A stretch of 64,000 bases of DNA from Haloplanus ruber (GTDB taxonomy: Archaea; Halobacteriota; Halobacteria; Halobacteriales; Haloferacaceae), in NCBI RefSeq assembly GCF_024494725.1, contig NZ_JANHDK010000001.1:248001-312000 (forward strand). Reading direction: 5' to 3'. Every line of letters begins with the position of its first letter. Within the stretch, counting starts at the first letter, position 1. Positions 35,875 through 44,674 of the stretch are shown piece by piece. The position numbers were made by a program, and so were the translations under genes. The notes below the pieces were generated by a model. The model was not told the DNA's origin and ran no database searches. It saw nothing but the letters and a program-made list of their open reading frames with translations.

Positions 35875-37344
35875 ATGGGATGGAAGGAGACCGCCGAACC
35901 GGTGCTGACGCGGATGCCGTCAGTCAGGCGTCCGGAGGGGCACGTCCCCTTCCGGCGCAAACTCGGCTGGACTGCCGGCGTTCTCGTGTTGTATTTCTTC
36001 CTGACGAACATCCAGCTGTTCGGGCTGGACGCCGGCACGCAGAGCGACCTGTTCGGCCGCTTCCGGTCGATCCTCGCCGGATCGCAGGGGTCGATCCTCC
36101 AGTTGGGGATCGGGCCCATCGTCACGGCGAGCATCGTCTTGCAGCTGTTGGGCGGTGCGGACCTGCTCGGCCTCGACACGGACGACCCCCGCGATCAGGT
36201 GCTGTATCAGGGCCTCCAGAAGCTGCTGGTGGTCGCGATGATCTGTCTGACCGGCCTGCCGATGGTCTTCGCCGGCAACTTCCTGCCGGCAGACCCGGGA
36301 GTCGGGCAGGCGCTGGGGATCGGACTCCAGGGCGTTCAGAGCCTTCTGTTCCTCCAGATCGCTGTCGGCGGAATCCTCATCCTATTTATGGACGAGATCG
36401 TCAGCAAGTGGGGTGTCGGCTCCGGTGTCGGTCTCTTCATTATCGCCGGCGTGAGCCAACAGCTCGTCGGCGGGCTGTTCGCGTGGGAGGGACTGGGTGG
36501 AACGCCCGGATTCTTCCCGACGTGGTTCGCCATTCTGACCGGTTCTCAGGACATCGCCTCGCCGCTCACCGCCGAGGGGATTCAGGCGCTCCTCCTCGGG
36601 CAGGGACAGTTGCTCGCGCTGGTGACGACGGTGCTCATCTTCGCTATCGTCGTCTACGCCGAGAGTGTCCGGGTCGAGATCCCGCTCTCTCACGCCCGCG
36701 TCAAGGGCGCTCGCGGGCGCTTCCCGGTGAAGCTCATCTACGCGAGTGTCCTGCCGATGATCCTCGTGCGCGCCCTGCAGGCGAACATTCAGTTCGCCGG
36801 GCGCATCCTCAACAGCACGTGGAACGCGATGCCGGGGTGGCTCGGCCAGTACAGTAGTGGTCAGCCCGTCTCCGGGCTGTTCTACTATCTGGCCCCCATC
36901 CATACGCGAAACGACTGGATGTGGTGGCTGGCCGGCACCTCCGCCGAACCCTGGCAGATCATGATCCGTGTGGGGCTTGACCTCACCATCATGGTGATTG
37001 GCGGCGCCATCTTCGCCATCTTCTGGGTGGAGACGACCGGCATGGGGCCGGAATCGACCGCCCAGCAGATCCAGAACTCCGGGATGCAGATCCCCGGCTT
37101 CCGGCGCAACCCGCAGGTCATCGAGAAGGTCATGGAGCGGTATATCCCGCAGGTGACCGTGATCGGTGGGGCGCTCGTCGGACTGTTGGCGGTCGGCGCC
37201 AACATGCTCGGCACCATCGGTCAGGTCTCCGGCACCGGTCTCCTGCTCACCGTGAGCATCACGTACAAGCTGTACGAGGAGATCGCCGAAGAGCAGTTGA
37301 TGGAGATGCATCCGATGATGCGCCAGATGTTCGGCTCCGAGTAG
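35875..37344 (+). CDS. secY: Protein translocase subunit SecY (Sec61 alpha)
   Basis: A 489-residue ten-helix channel protein. Features include LTNIQLFGLDAG near the first helix, the plug-region stretch QLGIGPIVTASIVLQLLGG, KWGVGSGVGLFIIAGVSQQL, and the cytoplasmic loop RVEIPLSHARVKGARGRFPVK before TM7. The C-terminus YEEIAEEQLMEMHPMMRQMFG is typical. It forms the membrane exit route used by ribosomes bound through SRP. Confidence 0.97.
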   Translation: MGWKETAEPVLTRMPSVRRPEGHVPFRRKLGWTAGVLVLYFFLTNIQLFGLDAGTQSDLFGRFRSILAGSQGSILQLGIGPIVTASIVLQLLGGADLLGLDTDDPRDQVLYQGLQKLLVVAMICLTGLPMVFAGNFLPADPGVGQALGIGLQGVQSLLFLQIAVGGILILFMDEIVSKWGVGSGVGLFIIAGVSQQLVGGLFAWEGLGGTPGFFPTWFAILTGSQDIASPLTAEGIQALLLGQGQLLALVTTVLIFAIVVYAESVRVEIPLSHARVKGARGRFPVKLIYASVLPMILVRALQANIQFAGRILNSTWNAMPGWLGQYSSGQPVSGLFYYLAPIHTRNDWMWWLAGTSAEPWQIMIRVGLDLTIMVIGGAIFAIFWVETTGMGPESTAQQIQNSGMQIPGFRRNPQVIEKVMERYIPQVTVIGGALVGLLAVGANMLGTIGQVSGTGLLLTVSITYKLYEEIAEEQLMEMHPMMRQMFGSE

Positions 37345-37653
37345 CGAACATCTCCTCTCTTTCGTGCGTACCACCCGGGTGAGCGACCGCGCCGTCCCGT
37401 CCACTGGGAAGGCGGACACGGTCGAGACACCGGGACGATCCGTCACCTTCCCGATAGGATTTTTACCCCGTTGGTCGTAGAACGACGGCATGCTGCCCGG
37501 CGATTGTTCCGAAGGGCGTCCTCGGCTTCTCGCCGTCGACGCCAGTCGTGGTCCCGTGACGACTCTCGATGCGGCTGCCGTGTTGCTCCGCCCGTGCAGT
37601 CCCCGACTCACGAACCGGTGTGAGCGGTCCCGAAGCGCGCCGGCCCTGTGACA
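37345..37653 (+). other. Spacer after secY, with a candidate 53-residue frame
   Basis: T-rich TCTCCTCTCTTTCG directly after the secY stop may end the ribosomal transcript. A TATA-like GGATTTTTACC (about 37457-37467) is about 27 bases before ATG 37490, which opens a frame to 37651 of 53 residues (MLPGDCSEGRPRLLAVDASR). The composition is ambiguous and I do not recognise it; it could be a leader ORF for the HalOD1 gene, whose ATG follows 3 bases after its stop. Nothing else is seen here. Confidence 0.35.
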
Positions 37654-37959
37654 ATGGCCGGAGAACGCCCTGAAGACGGTCGGTCGGCGGGCGACGCGGT
37701 CGACGCCGCCACGCTCACGTACCGGATCGACGATGCCGAACGCCCCGGAAACGCGGCCGTACGGGCTGTCGCGGCGTTCACCGACACCTCGCCGCTCGAT
37801 CTCGATCCGCTGGGAAGGGTGATCGACTTCCGGTCGCTCGATGGCCTGCTGGACGGGTCGACGGCGGCTCCGTCGGTTTCGTTTCGATACGGCGGCTGCC
37901 ACGTGACGATCACCCCGGACAGCGTCCGTGTCCGCGGGCGAGCGGACGACGACGGGTGA
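37654..37959 (+). CDS. Stand-alone HalOD1 output-domain protein
   Basis: A 101-residue protein. Residues about 20-95 match the HalOD1 output domain, a haloarchaea-specific module often fused to receiver or sensor domains: LTYRIDDAERPGNAAVRAVA and then PLGRVIDFRSLDGLLDG, closing with VTITPDSVRVR. Here it is alone with an acidic 18-residue N-terminus. Its function is presumed to be signalling output. Confidence 0.75.
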   Translation: MAGERPEDGRSAGDAVDAATLTYRIDDAERPGNAAVRAVAAFTDTSPLDLDPLGRVIDFRSLDGLLDGSTAAPSVSFRYGGCHVTITPDSVRVRGRADDDG

Positions 37960-38013
37960 GAGTGTCGGATCCGTGGACCCGGGTTTATTCCGCCGGCGTG
38001 CAAGGGAGGAGCC

Positions 38014-38757
38014 ATGACGCCCACGGTCACGCCCTGCTGTGCCGGGTCGCTCACGATGGACGCGAGCGTCCTCGTCGAGGGACGGACAGGAACCATCGAA
38101 GCCCCGTCAATCGTCTATCTGATCGACGCCGAGGAGACGCTTCTCGTGGACACGAGTTTCGGCGACCCCGGACTGATGGGTGACCGGCATCCGGGATACG
38201 AGTGTCACCGGACGGCAGGCCAGGAACTCGACACACTCCTCGCCGACGCGGGGTACGGTCCCGCGGACATCGATGGCGTCGTCCTCAGCCACCTCGACTG
38301 GGATCACTGTTACAATCTCGAACTCTTCGATGCCGACACGGACGTCTACGTTCAGCGTCGGGAACTGGAGTACGCTATCGCGCCGTACCCGATGCACGCG
38401 GAGCGCTACGAGGCGAAGTCGCTGGGGCGGGAGCCACCGTGGCTGACGGTCGATCTGACGCCGGTCGAGGGCGAGACGGAACTCTGTGCGGGCGTCACCG
38501 TCGTCCCGACGCCGGGCCACACGGTCGGCCACCAGTCGGTCGTCGTCGAGGAGGGCGATGAGACGACCGTCGTCGCCGTCGACGCGGTCCCGACGTTCGA
38601 CAACGTCACCGAGGACCCGTCGGCGCCGCTCCGCCGGGGGCTGGCGATGAACGAGTTCGAGTGGCGCGAGAGCGCACTCGATGTCCTCGACCGGGCGGAC
38701 CGACTGCTTCCGGGCCACGAGTGGGAGATTCTGGACGCCGAGCCGGTCGGACTGTAG
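38014..38757 (+). CDS. Metallo-beta-lactamase-fold hydrolase (AHL-lactonase-like)
   Basis: A 247-residue MBL-fold protein with the dinuclear zinc motif SHLDWDH (about residues 92-98, the HxHxDH type with His-Leu-Asp-Trp-Asp-His), GHTVGHQSVV near 170 and GHEWEI at about 235. Family resemblance is to N-acyl homoserine lactonases and related lactonases. The start follows a strong ribosome-binding-like GGAGG and a TTTATTC box about 28 bases upstream. Substrate unknown. Confidence 0.85.
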   Translation: MTPTVTPCCAGSLTMDASVLVEGRTGTIEAPSIVYLIDAEETLLVDTSFGDPGLMGDRHPGYECHRTAGQELDTLLADAGYGPADIDGVVLSHLDWDHCYNLELFDADTDVYVQRRELEYAIAPYPMHAERYEAKSLGREPPWLTVDLTPVEGETELCAGVTVVPTPGHTVGHQSVVVEEGDETTVVAVDAVPTFDNVTEDPSAPLRRGLAMNEFEWRESALDVLDRADRLLPGHEWEILDAEPVGL

Positions 38758-38819
38758 CGTCCTCCGGGAGCGTGGAACGCGGACGGTGCGTCTCGTAGGG
38801 TGAGACGCCGCTCCACGGG

Positions 38820-38827
38820 GGGTTTAC
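38820..38827 (+). promoter_or_regulatory. TATA-like box of the DUF2270 gene
   Basis: GGTTTACAC is centred 28 bases before ATG 38853, consistent with a leaderless start. Confidence 0.45.
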
Positions 38828-38852
38828 ACGTCCGCTGTCTGTATGTGGCCGC

Positions 38853-39560
38853 ATGCCTGACGGTTCTCGGGATTTCGATCCGGAGTCCCCCGACGAACGC
38901 GAAATCGCCGGCGAAGCGGCCCGTGATCGGGACGAGTTTCTCTCACTCATGGGTCACTCCTACCGTGGCGAGTTGGGTCGCACAACCTCGTGGCGCACGC
39001 GGATCGACAGAACGACCAACTGGGCCGTCGTGCTGACGGCGACGTTACTCACGTGGGCCTTCTCGGGGAGCGAACGCCCACATTATATCCTCCTGCTCGG
39101 GGTCGTGATGATGACCGTGTTTCTGGGTATCGAGGTTCGCCGCTATCGGGTGTACGATATCTGGCGGTCCCGGGTGCGGATCCTCGAAGAGAACGTGTTC
39201 GCGAACGCTCTCGATCCGGAGGGTGTCGAGCAGTCCAATTGGCGTGAACTTCTCAGTCACGACCTCCGCAACCCGACAATAAAAGTATCCGTCGTCGAAG
39301 CGACGTCTCGCCGACTCCGTCGGGTCTACTTCGCCCTGATTTCGGTCCTGATCGGCTCGTGGCTCGTCCGGCTGACCGTGTTTGCGACGACACCGACGGG
39401 ACTCGTCGGAACCGCTACCGTCGGCGAGGTCCCGGGGGTCGTGCTCATCGCGGGCGTCGGGGTGTACTACGCCACCGTGGTCGTGCTCACGCTCTGGCCG
39501 AACCGACGACAGGCAAAGGGTGAGTTACAGACACGGACCGACTCCGAAGAGTGGAAGTGA
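38853..39560 (+). CDS. DUF2270 membrane protein
   Basis: A 235-residue protein with an acidic N-terminus (1-30) and about four membrane helices (55-100 and 150-215). Conserved-looking features are FLSLMGHSYRGELGRTTSWR and RVYDIWRSRVRILEENVFAN. It matches the DUF2270 pattern; function unknown. Confidence 0.85.
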   Translation: MPDGSRDFDPESPDEREIAGEAARDRDEFLSLMGHSYRGELGRTTSWRTRIDRTTNWAVVLTATLLTWAFSGSERPHYILLLGVVMMTVFLGIEVRRYRVYDIWRSRVRILEENVFANALDPEGVEQSNWRELLSHDLRNPTIKVSVVEATSRRLRRVYFALISVLIGSWLVRLTVFATTPTGLVGTATVGEVPGVVLIAGVGVYYATVVVLTLWPNRRQAKGELQTRTDSEEWK

Positions 39561-39658
39561 CGGTTCGAGAGTAGACTCCGCCCGGCGAATACACGCTTGG
39601 GACGGTGGTACCTGGGTCGACGGATGCGCGTCGCCGTTTTGAGGCGGGCGACCCACCA

Positions 39659-39665
39659 TCTTATG
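39659..39665 (+). promoter_or_regulatory. TATA-like box of the Usp gene
   Basis: TCTTATG is centred 27 bases before ATG 39689. Confidence 0.45.
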
Positions 39666-39688
39666 CCTCTCCTGAGCGTAGTCGGTGC

Positions 39689-40108
39689 ATGAGTTCCCGG
39701 ATTCTCGTCCCGATGGACGACTCGGAAATGGCCCGGCAGGCACTGGAGTACGCGCTCGAAAACCATCCCGACGCGGACCTCACCGTCCTGCACGTCGTTG
39801 GCGAGCCGTCTCCGTGGGGTGGTGCGGCCACGTCACTCGCCCTCGAAGATGATCTCGAAGGGGCCGTCGCGGAGCACGCGGAGTCGGTCTTCGACGATGC
39901 CCGAGCGCTCGCCGCCGAGTACGACGCCGACCTCACCACCGAAACGGAGTTAGGGCATCCGGCCCGGGCGATTCTGAATCGGGCCGAGGACTTCGACGTG
40001 ATCGTTCTCGGGAGCCACGGCGGCTCGTTGGTGGATCGGCTGGTCGTCGGCAACGTGGCCCAGACGGTGTTCCGTCAGTCGCCGATTCCGGTTGTCGTCG
40101 TCCGCTAA
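39689..40108 (+). CDS. Universal stress protein (UspA family)
   Basis: A 139-residue Usp, MSSRILVPMDDSEMARQALE, with ATP-site motif VLGSHGGSLVDRLVVGNVAQ (about 110-129), a G-2x-G-9x-G pattern. It is a second Usp in the window, distinct from the one at 9990-10430. Confidence 0.92.
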   Translation: MSSRILVPMDDSEMARQALEYALENHPDADLTVLHVVGEPSPWGGAATSLALEDDLEGAVAEHAESVFDDARALAAEYDADLTTETELGHPARAILNRAEDFDVIVLGSHGGSLVDRLVVGNVAQTVFRQSPIPVVVVR

Positions 40109-40187
40109 GCGGCGCTCACCCCGAGATCAGGTGTTCGAGTGTCGAGGCGTGGATCGGGACAGCCAAAGTGTCGGGGCTTCGAGTCGG

Positions 40188-40195
40188 CATTTATG
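40188..40195 (+). promoter_or_regulatory. TATA-like box of the histidine kinase gene
   Basis: CATTTATG is centred 27 bases before ATG 40219. This favours 40219 over the upstream in-frame start at 40168, which would precede the box. Confidence 0.5.
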
Positions 40196-40218
40196 TTGCG
40201 GGCGGCGTACGAGACGGT

Positions 40219-41274
40219 ATGGGCGGTTCATCGCTTGGCAACCAGCACAACTTTCGAACCTTGTTTGACCAGTTGGACGGTGTCGCTCTGTGGACGGCCA
40301 CGGAACCGGGCACGTTCGAGTACGTCAGCGACGGGTTCGAAGACATATGGGAACTCCCGCCCGACGCGGTCCGCGACGACGTCAGCAGACTCCTCGAAGC
40401 GGTCCACCCGGACGACCGTGCGCAGGTGCGCGCGAACATCGAAGGCTCGGAGCGCGGCCAAGGCCTCCAAGACCGCTCGTACGAGGGGCGCGTCGTTCGA
40501 CCCGACGGCTCGATCCGATGGGTGTTGACACAACAGGAGGTGCTCCGCGATAGTGAGGGCGAGGTGAGTGAGGTGGTCGGTGTCTGTACGGATATCACGG
40601 AGCAAAAACGCCGGGAGGAGGAGTTAGAAATGCTGAATCGGATCGTCCGCCACGACATACGGAACGATCTGTCGGTGATGGTCGGCTGGGCGGAAGCACT
40701 CGAGGACCACGTCGACGACGAGGCCCAGGACCACCTCGAAAAGATTCTCAACAGCGGGCGCCACGTTATCGAATTAACCAAAATCGCCCGCGACTACGCC
40801 GAAACCGTCGTTTCAGAGGAAGTCGCCACCACAGAGCCGACACCGATCCGGGACGTCCTCGAAACCGAACTCTCGCTTCGGCGGGAGTCGTTCCCGGAGG
40901 CGGAGTTCGTGGTTCACGGGCCACTTCCCGACGTCGAGGTGCCTGCCAACGGGATGCTCGGCTCGGTGTTCCGAAATCTGCTGAACAATGCCGTCCAACA
41001 CAACGATGCGGACACCCCGGTCGTCGACGTGTCGTGTGAGTTGGATGACGGGGCCGTCGCGGTTCGGATCGCCGACAACGGTCCTGGGATCCCCGACGAA
41101 CACAAGGAAGTGGTCTTCGGGAAAGGCGAGAAGGGCCTCGGCAGTCCCGGAACCGGGATCGGCCTCTATCTCGTTCACACGCTGGTCGATCAGTACGGTG
41201 GCGAGGTGTGGGCCGAGGACAACGACCCGACCGGGGCCGTCTTCGTCGTGGAGTTGCCGGAGGTCACCGAGTGA
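40219..41274 (+). CDS. PAS sensor histidine kinase
   Basis: A 351-residue soluble kinase. One PAS domain (about 10-128, ending GVCTDITEQK) with a PAC region RPDGSIRWVLTQQE. HisKA H-box RIVRHDIRNDLSVMVGWAE with His145. HATPase with N-box FRNLLNNAVQHN, G1 IADNGPGIP and G2 SPGTGIGLYLV. No membrane segment. The signal and response regulator are unknown; no receiver gene is adjacent. The start is set by the TATA box. Confidence 0.92.
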   Translation: MGGSSLGNQHNFRTLFDQLDGVALWTATEPGTFEYVSDGFEDIWELPPDAVRDDVSRLLEAVHPDDRAQVRANIEGSERGQGLQDRSYEGRVVRPDGSIRWVLTQQEVLRDSEGEVSEVVGVCTDITEQKRREEELEMLNRIVRHDIRNDLSVMVGWAEALEDHVDDEAQDHLEKILNSGRHVIELTKIARDYAETVVSEEVATTEPTPIRDVLETELSLRRESFPEAEFVVHGPLPDVEVPANGMLGSVFRNLLNNAVQHNDADTPVVDVSCELDDGAVAVRIADNGPGIPDEHKEVVFGKGEKGLGSPGTGIGLYLVHTLVDQYGGEVWAEDNDPTGAVFVVELPEVTE

Positions 41275-41353
41275 GGAACGCCCTGCCGCAGTCGGGACGC
41301 CGCCGCCGCCGGCCCGTTTGGATGTCGGCGTGACGTGTCGGATCGGCCGACCG

Positions 41354-41362
41354 TTTAAATAT
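41354..41362 (+). promoter_or_regulatory. TATA-like box of the DUF655 gene
   Basis: TTTAAATAT is centred exactly 27 bases before ATG 41385, one of the clearest promoters in the window. Confidence 0.65.
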
Positions 41363-41384
41363 CCGGTCGCCGTACAATTGGAGC

Positions 41385-42005
41385 ATGACGACCTCCGAGA
41401 GCGGAGACCCCGGCGCCGACGACGGTGCCGAAACCGCGGAGGAGGCGGAGCGGACCTACGCGGTGGTCCTCGATTACCTGCCCCACGGACGGCCGGGTGA
41501 CGACCGCCCCCAGTACAAGAAATCGCCGCTAGCGTACGCGCTCAAGGAGTCCTCTTTCGGGCTGCTCGAGCTCACGCTCGACGACGATACGGACGTTGGC
41601 ATCGGCGACCGGATCGTGATCGACCCTGCCGAGGAGCGGACGGCGGTCCAGCGCATGCGCGATGTCGACTACGACGACCTGTCGAACGCGGCCCACTCGG
41701 AACTGGACTACGTCGTCGAGGAGGTGGTCGAACGCCACGAGCGGCGGTTCGTCGACTTCTACAACGACGCCCAGCCCATCACGCTCCGACTGCACCAGCT
41801 CAACCTCCTGCCCGGCATCGGGAAGAAACTCCGCAACGACGTGCTCGACGAGCGCAAGCGTGCGCCCTTCGAGAGTTTCGCCGACTTGGAAGAACGGATC
41901 GCCGGCCTCCACGACCCGAAGGGCGTCCTCGTCGACCGCATCCTAGAGGAACTCCGCGACGAGGACCTCAAATACCGGACGTTCGTTGGCGACACGGCGG
42001 AGTGA
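41385..42005 (+). CDS. DUF655 RNA-binding-type protein
   Basis: A 206-residue protein. An acidic 25-residue N-terminus leads into YAVVLDYLPHGRP, then FGLLELTLDDD, an OB-like part, and a C-terminal helix-hairpin-helix region (LLPGIGKKLRNDVLDERK, about 143-160). DUF655 proteins commonly lie next to rsmA and rpl21e/rpoF in archaea and may act in RNA metabolism. It is followed by rsmA, 58 bases away, with its own TATA. Confidence 0.88.
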   Translation: MTTSESGDPGADDGAETAEEAERTYAVVLDYLPHGRPGDDRPQYKKSPLAYALKESSFGLLELTLDDDTDVGIGDRIVIDPAEERTAVQRMRDVDYDDLSNAAHSELDYVVEEVVERHERRFVDFYNDAQPITLRLHQLNLLPGIGKKLRNDVLDERKRAPFESFADLEERIAGLHDPKGVLVDRILEELRDEDLKYRTFVGDTAE

Positions 42006-42030
42006 GCAGCCGTCGGCCGTCGGAAACGGG

Positions 42031-42038
42031 AAATTTAC
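42031..42038 (+). promoter_or_regulatory. TATA-like box of rsmA
   Basis: AAATTTACC lies about 28 bases before ATG 42064, selecting this start over 41986. Confidence 0.5.
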
Positions 42039-42063
42039 CCGGGTCGGTGCGTTATCGGTGACG

Positions 42064-42912
42064 ATGACAGCGTCGCGCGATCCGGACCGACTGCTCGAAC
42101 GGGCCGGGGTAACCGGCAACCCCGACCGTGATCAGCACTTCCTCGTCGACGAGCGCGTGCTGGATCGACTGCCGACGCACCTCCTGGACGACACAGATCG
42201 GAGTCACGTCCTCGAAATCGGCGGCGGGACGGGAGCGCTCACCGACCGCCTGCTATCGACCTGTGATCGCGTGACGACGGTCGAGCGGGACCCGGCACTC
42301 GCCGAGTTCTTACGCCAGGAGTTCGCCGCGGAGATCGACGCGGGGCGGTTGACGGTCGTCCAGGGCGATGCCCTCGAGGTTGACCTTCCGGACGCCACCG
42401 CGAGCGTCTCGAACCTGCCGTACGGCGTCTCCAGCGAGATCACGTTTCGGCTCCTGCCACTCGGCATTCCGACGGTGCTTATGTTCCAGCGGGAGTTCGC
42501 CGAGCGCATGGCCGCCGATTCGGGGACCGACGACTACGGACGCCTGTCGGTGAGTGCGGGTCATTACGCCGACGTGGCGGTGGTCGAGCCGGTGCCGCCG
42601 ACGGCGTTTTCGCCCCCGCCGGCGGTCGAGAGCGCAATCGTGCGGACGACGCCCCGCGAGCCTGCGTACGTGGTCGACGATGAGGATTTCTTTCTGCGGT
42701 TCGTGAAAGCACTCTTCACCCAGCGCCGGAAGACGCTCCGCAACGCCGTTCGCAACACCGCTCACATCTCGGGGCTTGCGGACCCGGACGCGGTCGTCGC
42801 GGCCGCAGACGAGTCGCTCATGTCACGCCGGGCGGGGGACGTGGCACCCGACGAGTTCGCGGCACTCGCGACGCTCGCCGCCGAGGTCGGGCAGGGTGAC
42901 GGCGATGGCTGA
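42064..42912 (+). CDS. rsmA: 16S rRNA adenine dimethyltransferase (RsmA/KsgA)
   Basis: A 282-residue enzyme making N6,N6-dimethyladenosines in the helix 45 hairpin of 16S rRNA. Motifs: DQHFLVDERVLDRL (start), SAM motif I LEIGGGTGALTDRL (about 44-57), VERDPAL, and the catalytic NLPYGVSSEITFRLL (motif IV, NLPY). C-terminal helical domain contains FFLRFVKALFTQRRKTLRN. The length is typical of archaeal Dim1-like members. Confidence 0.96.
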   Translation: MTASRDPDRLLERAGVTGNPDRDQHFLVDERVLDRLPTHLLDDTDRSHVLEIGGGTGALTDRLLSTCDRVTTVERDPALAEFLRQEFAAEIDAGRLTVVQGDALEVDLPDATASVSNLPYGVSSEITFRLLPLGIPTVLMFQREFAERMAADSGTDDYGRLSVSAGHYADVAVVEPVPPTAFSPPPAVESAIVRTTPREPAYVVDDEDFFLRFVKALFTQRRKTLRNAVRNTAHISGLADPDAVVAAADESLMSRRAGDVAPDEFAALATLAAEVGQGDGDG

Positions 42913-44026
42913 CCCGCTGGCGGTCGTCGAGTCGGTGCTCGGCTCCCGCCTGCCTGCGACGGCGCTGGTGGTCGCCGTCGTTCTCGGCGTGCGCTATGGG
43001 ATCAACCGCCTTCGACGCCGCGATGGCTGGAGTTCCGGACGACGCACTGAACTCCTGTTGTCGGTGTTGCTGACGGCGGTGACAGGGGGTGGCATCGTGA
43101 TCTTGGTCGACCTGTGGGAGCTCATCGGCCCGCTGGCGCGGTCTTACCGGAACCTGGGTCTGCAGGACATCGCCGGTCGGATGTTACTCGCGGTGGTGAT
43201 CCTGGCGACGACCTACGCGCTGACCGATCTCGTCGGGCGAATCATCGGCGAGTTCACGGGCACGCGGTCGAGCATCAGCGAACATCAGCGCGAGATTATC
43301 TACCGACTGACGCAGGTTACACTCTACACGCTGGCGATTCTCGTCGTCGTGGGGTTGTTCACCCGGGACCTCGGGAGTCTGCTGGTCGGGGCCGGCTTCC
43401 TCGGCATCGTCGTCGGGATGGCCGCTCGCCAGACCCTCGGGGCGATGCTCGCCGGGTTCGTCCTCATGTTCTCGCGCCCGTTCGAGATTGGCGACTGGGT
43501 ACAGATCGGCGACCGCGAGGGGATCGTCACCGAGATCACTATCGTCACGACGCGCATCCAGACCTTCGACGGCGAGTACGTGATGCTCCCGAACGACGAG
43601 GTGAGCGGGCAGCCGATCACCAACCGAACGCGCAAGGGCCGACTCCGCATCGAGGTGGAGGTCGGCGTCGACTACGACGCCGATCCGAGCCACGCCGCCG
43701 AGATTGCCATCGAGGCGGTCAAAGGGTTGGATCAGATTCTCAACGTGCCGACGCCGCAGGTGGTCGGCAAGCGGTTTGGCGACTCCGCTATTGTCCTCGG
43801 GATTCGGGTGTGGATCGACAACCCCAGCGCTCGGCGGATGTGGCGCGCGCGGACGGCCGTCATCGAGGCCGTGACCGACGCCTACGCGGCCGAGGGGATC
43901 AAGATCCCGTTCCCACAGCGAGAACTCATGGGCCGCACCGAAGAGGGTGGGTTCGCTCTCACGGAGCGCCGAGAGGCGGCGCCTCCGACCCCCGACGGCG
44001 GCCCGGGAGACGGGGAGACGGAATGA
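42905..44026 (+). CDS. MscS-family mechanosensitive channel
   Basis: A 373-residue membrane protein. About five hydrophobic helices precede the conserved MscS core: pore helix region LLVGAGFLGIVVGMAARQTLG and AGFVLMFSRPFEIGDWVQIG (about 180-200), then the beta-domain IQTFDGEYVMLPNDEV. The C-terminal domain (about 235-340) ends with an acidic tail. It releases osmolytes under hypo-osmotic stress. It overlaps rsmA by 8 bases and hemK2 by ATGA. Confidence 0.93.
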   Translation: MADPLAVVESVLGSRLPATALVVAVVLGVRYGINRLRRRDGWSSGRRTELLLSVLLTAVTGGGIVILVDLWELIGPLARSYRNLGLQDIAGRMLLAVVILATTYALTDLVGRIIGEFTGTRSSISEHQREIIYRLTQVTLYTLAILVVVGLFTRDLGSLLVGAGFLGIVVGMAARQTLGAMLAGFVLMFSRPFEIGDWVQIGDREGIVTEITIVTTRIQTFDGEYVMLPNDEVSGQPITNRTRKGRLRIEVEVGVDYDADPSHAAEIAIEAVKGLDQILNVPTPQVVGKRFGDSAIVLGIRVWIDNPSARRMWRARTAVIEAVTDAYAAEGIKIPFPQRELMGRTEEGGFALTERREAAPPTPDGGPGDGETE

Positions 44027-44622
44027 CCGACGACGACGCGGACACCCTCGCGGCCCTCGCGGATCGGCGCGGGGCGGAGCGAGCGGTGTATCAGCCGGCG
44101 GAGGACTCCCGACTCCTCGCCGAGGCGGCCGTCGATCACGCCCGCGGCCGGACCCTGGAGGTGGGGACGGGGTCAGGGTGGGTCGCCGAACGAATCGCGA
44201 CCGAGACAACGGCGACGGTGGTCGCCAGCGACCCCAACCCCGCCGCCTGCCAGGAGGCCCGCGACCGAGAGGTGCCGGCCGTCCGTGCCGACCTCGTCGC
44301 GCCGTTCCGGGCCAACAGCCTGGACACCGTCGCCTTCAACCCGCCGTACCTGCCGACCGATCCCGACAACGAGTGGGACGACTGGATGGAGCGGGCGCTC
44401 TCCGGCGGCGAATCGGGACGCGCCGTCATCGACCCCTTCGTCGATACCGTCGGTCGCGTCCTCCGGCCCGATGGGGTCGTCCTCCTTCTCGTCAGTAGCC
44501 TCACGGGGTTCGAGACGGTCGTCGACCACGCGGAGCGAAACGGGTTCGCCGCGACGACGGTTTGCCAGGAGTCGTATCCCTTCGAGACACTGTCGGTCCT
44601 CCGTCTCACGCTGGATAACTGA
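44023..44622 (+). CDS. HemK2/MTQ2-type protein or RNA methyltransferase
   Basis: A 199-residue class I methyltransferase with VYQPAEDSRLLAEAAVDHA (the VYxPxEDSxLL signature), motif I LEVGTGSGWVAERIA, and catalytic FNPPYLPTDPDNE. Members of this archaeal/eukaryotic family methylate the GGQ glutamine of release factor 1 and other targets. Overlap with mscS suggests co-translation. Confidence 0.9.
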   Translation: MTDDDADTLAALADRRGAERAVYQPAEDSRLLAEAAVDHARGRTLEVGTGSGWVAERIATETTATVVASDPNPAACQEARDREVPAVRADLVAPFRANSLDTVAFNPPYLPTDPDNEWDDWMERALSGGESGRAVIDPFVDTVGRVLRPDGVVLLLVSSLTGFETVVDHAERNGFAATTVCQESYPFETLSVLRLTLDN

Positions 44623-44642
44623 AGGACATATTTTGGTTTAGC

Positions 44643-44651
44643 AAATATTAA
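44643..44651 (+). promoter_or_regulatory. TATA-like box of the MetE-like pair
   Basis: AAATATTAAG is centred about 27 bases before ATG 44675, within an AT-rich island (44630-44652). Confidence 0.6.
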
Positions 44652-44674
44652 GCGACGGCATTACGTAGCCGACC

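Noticed and set aside
44623-44674. A SAM or methionine riboswitch before the MetE-like pair
   Set aside because: The interval is only 52 bases and fits a TATA box with a leaderless start; there is no space for a riboswitch.
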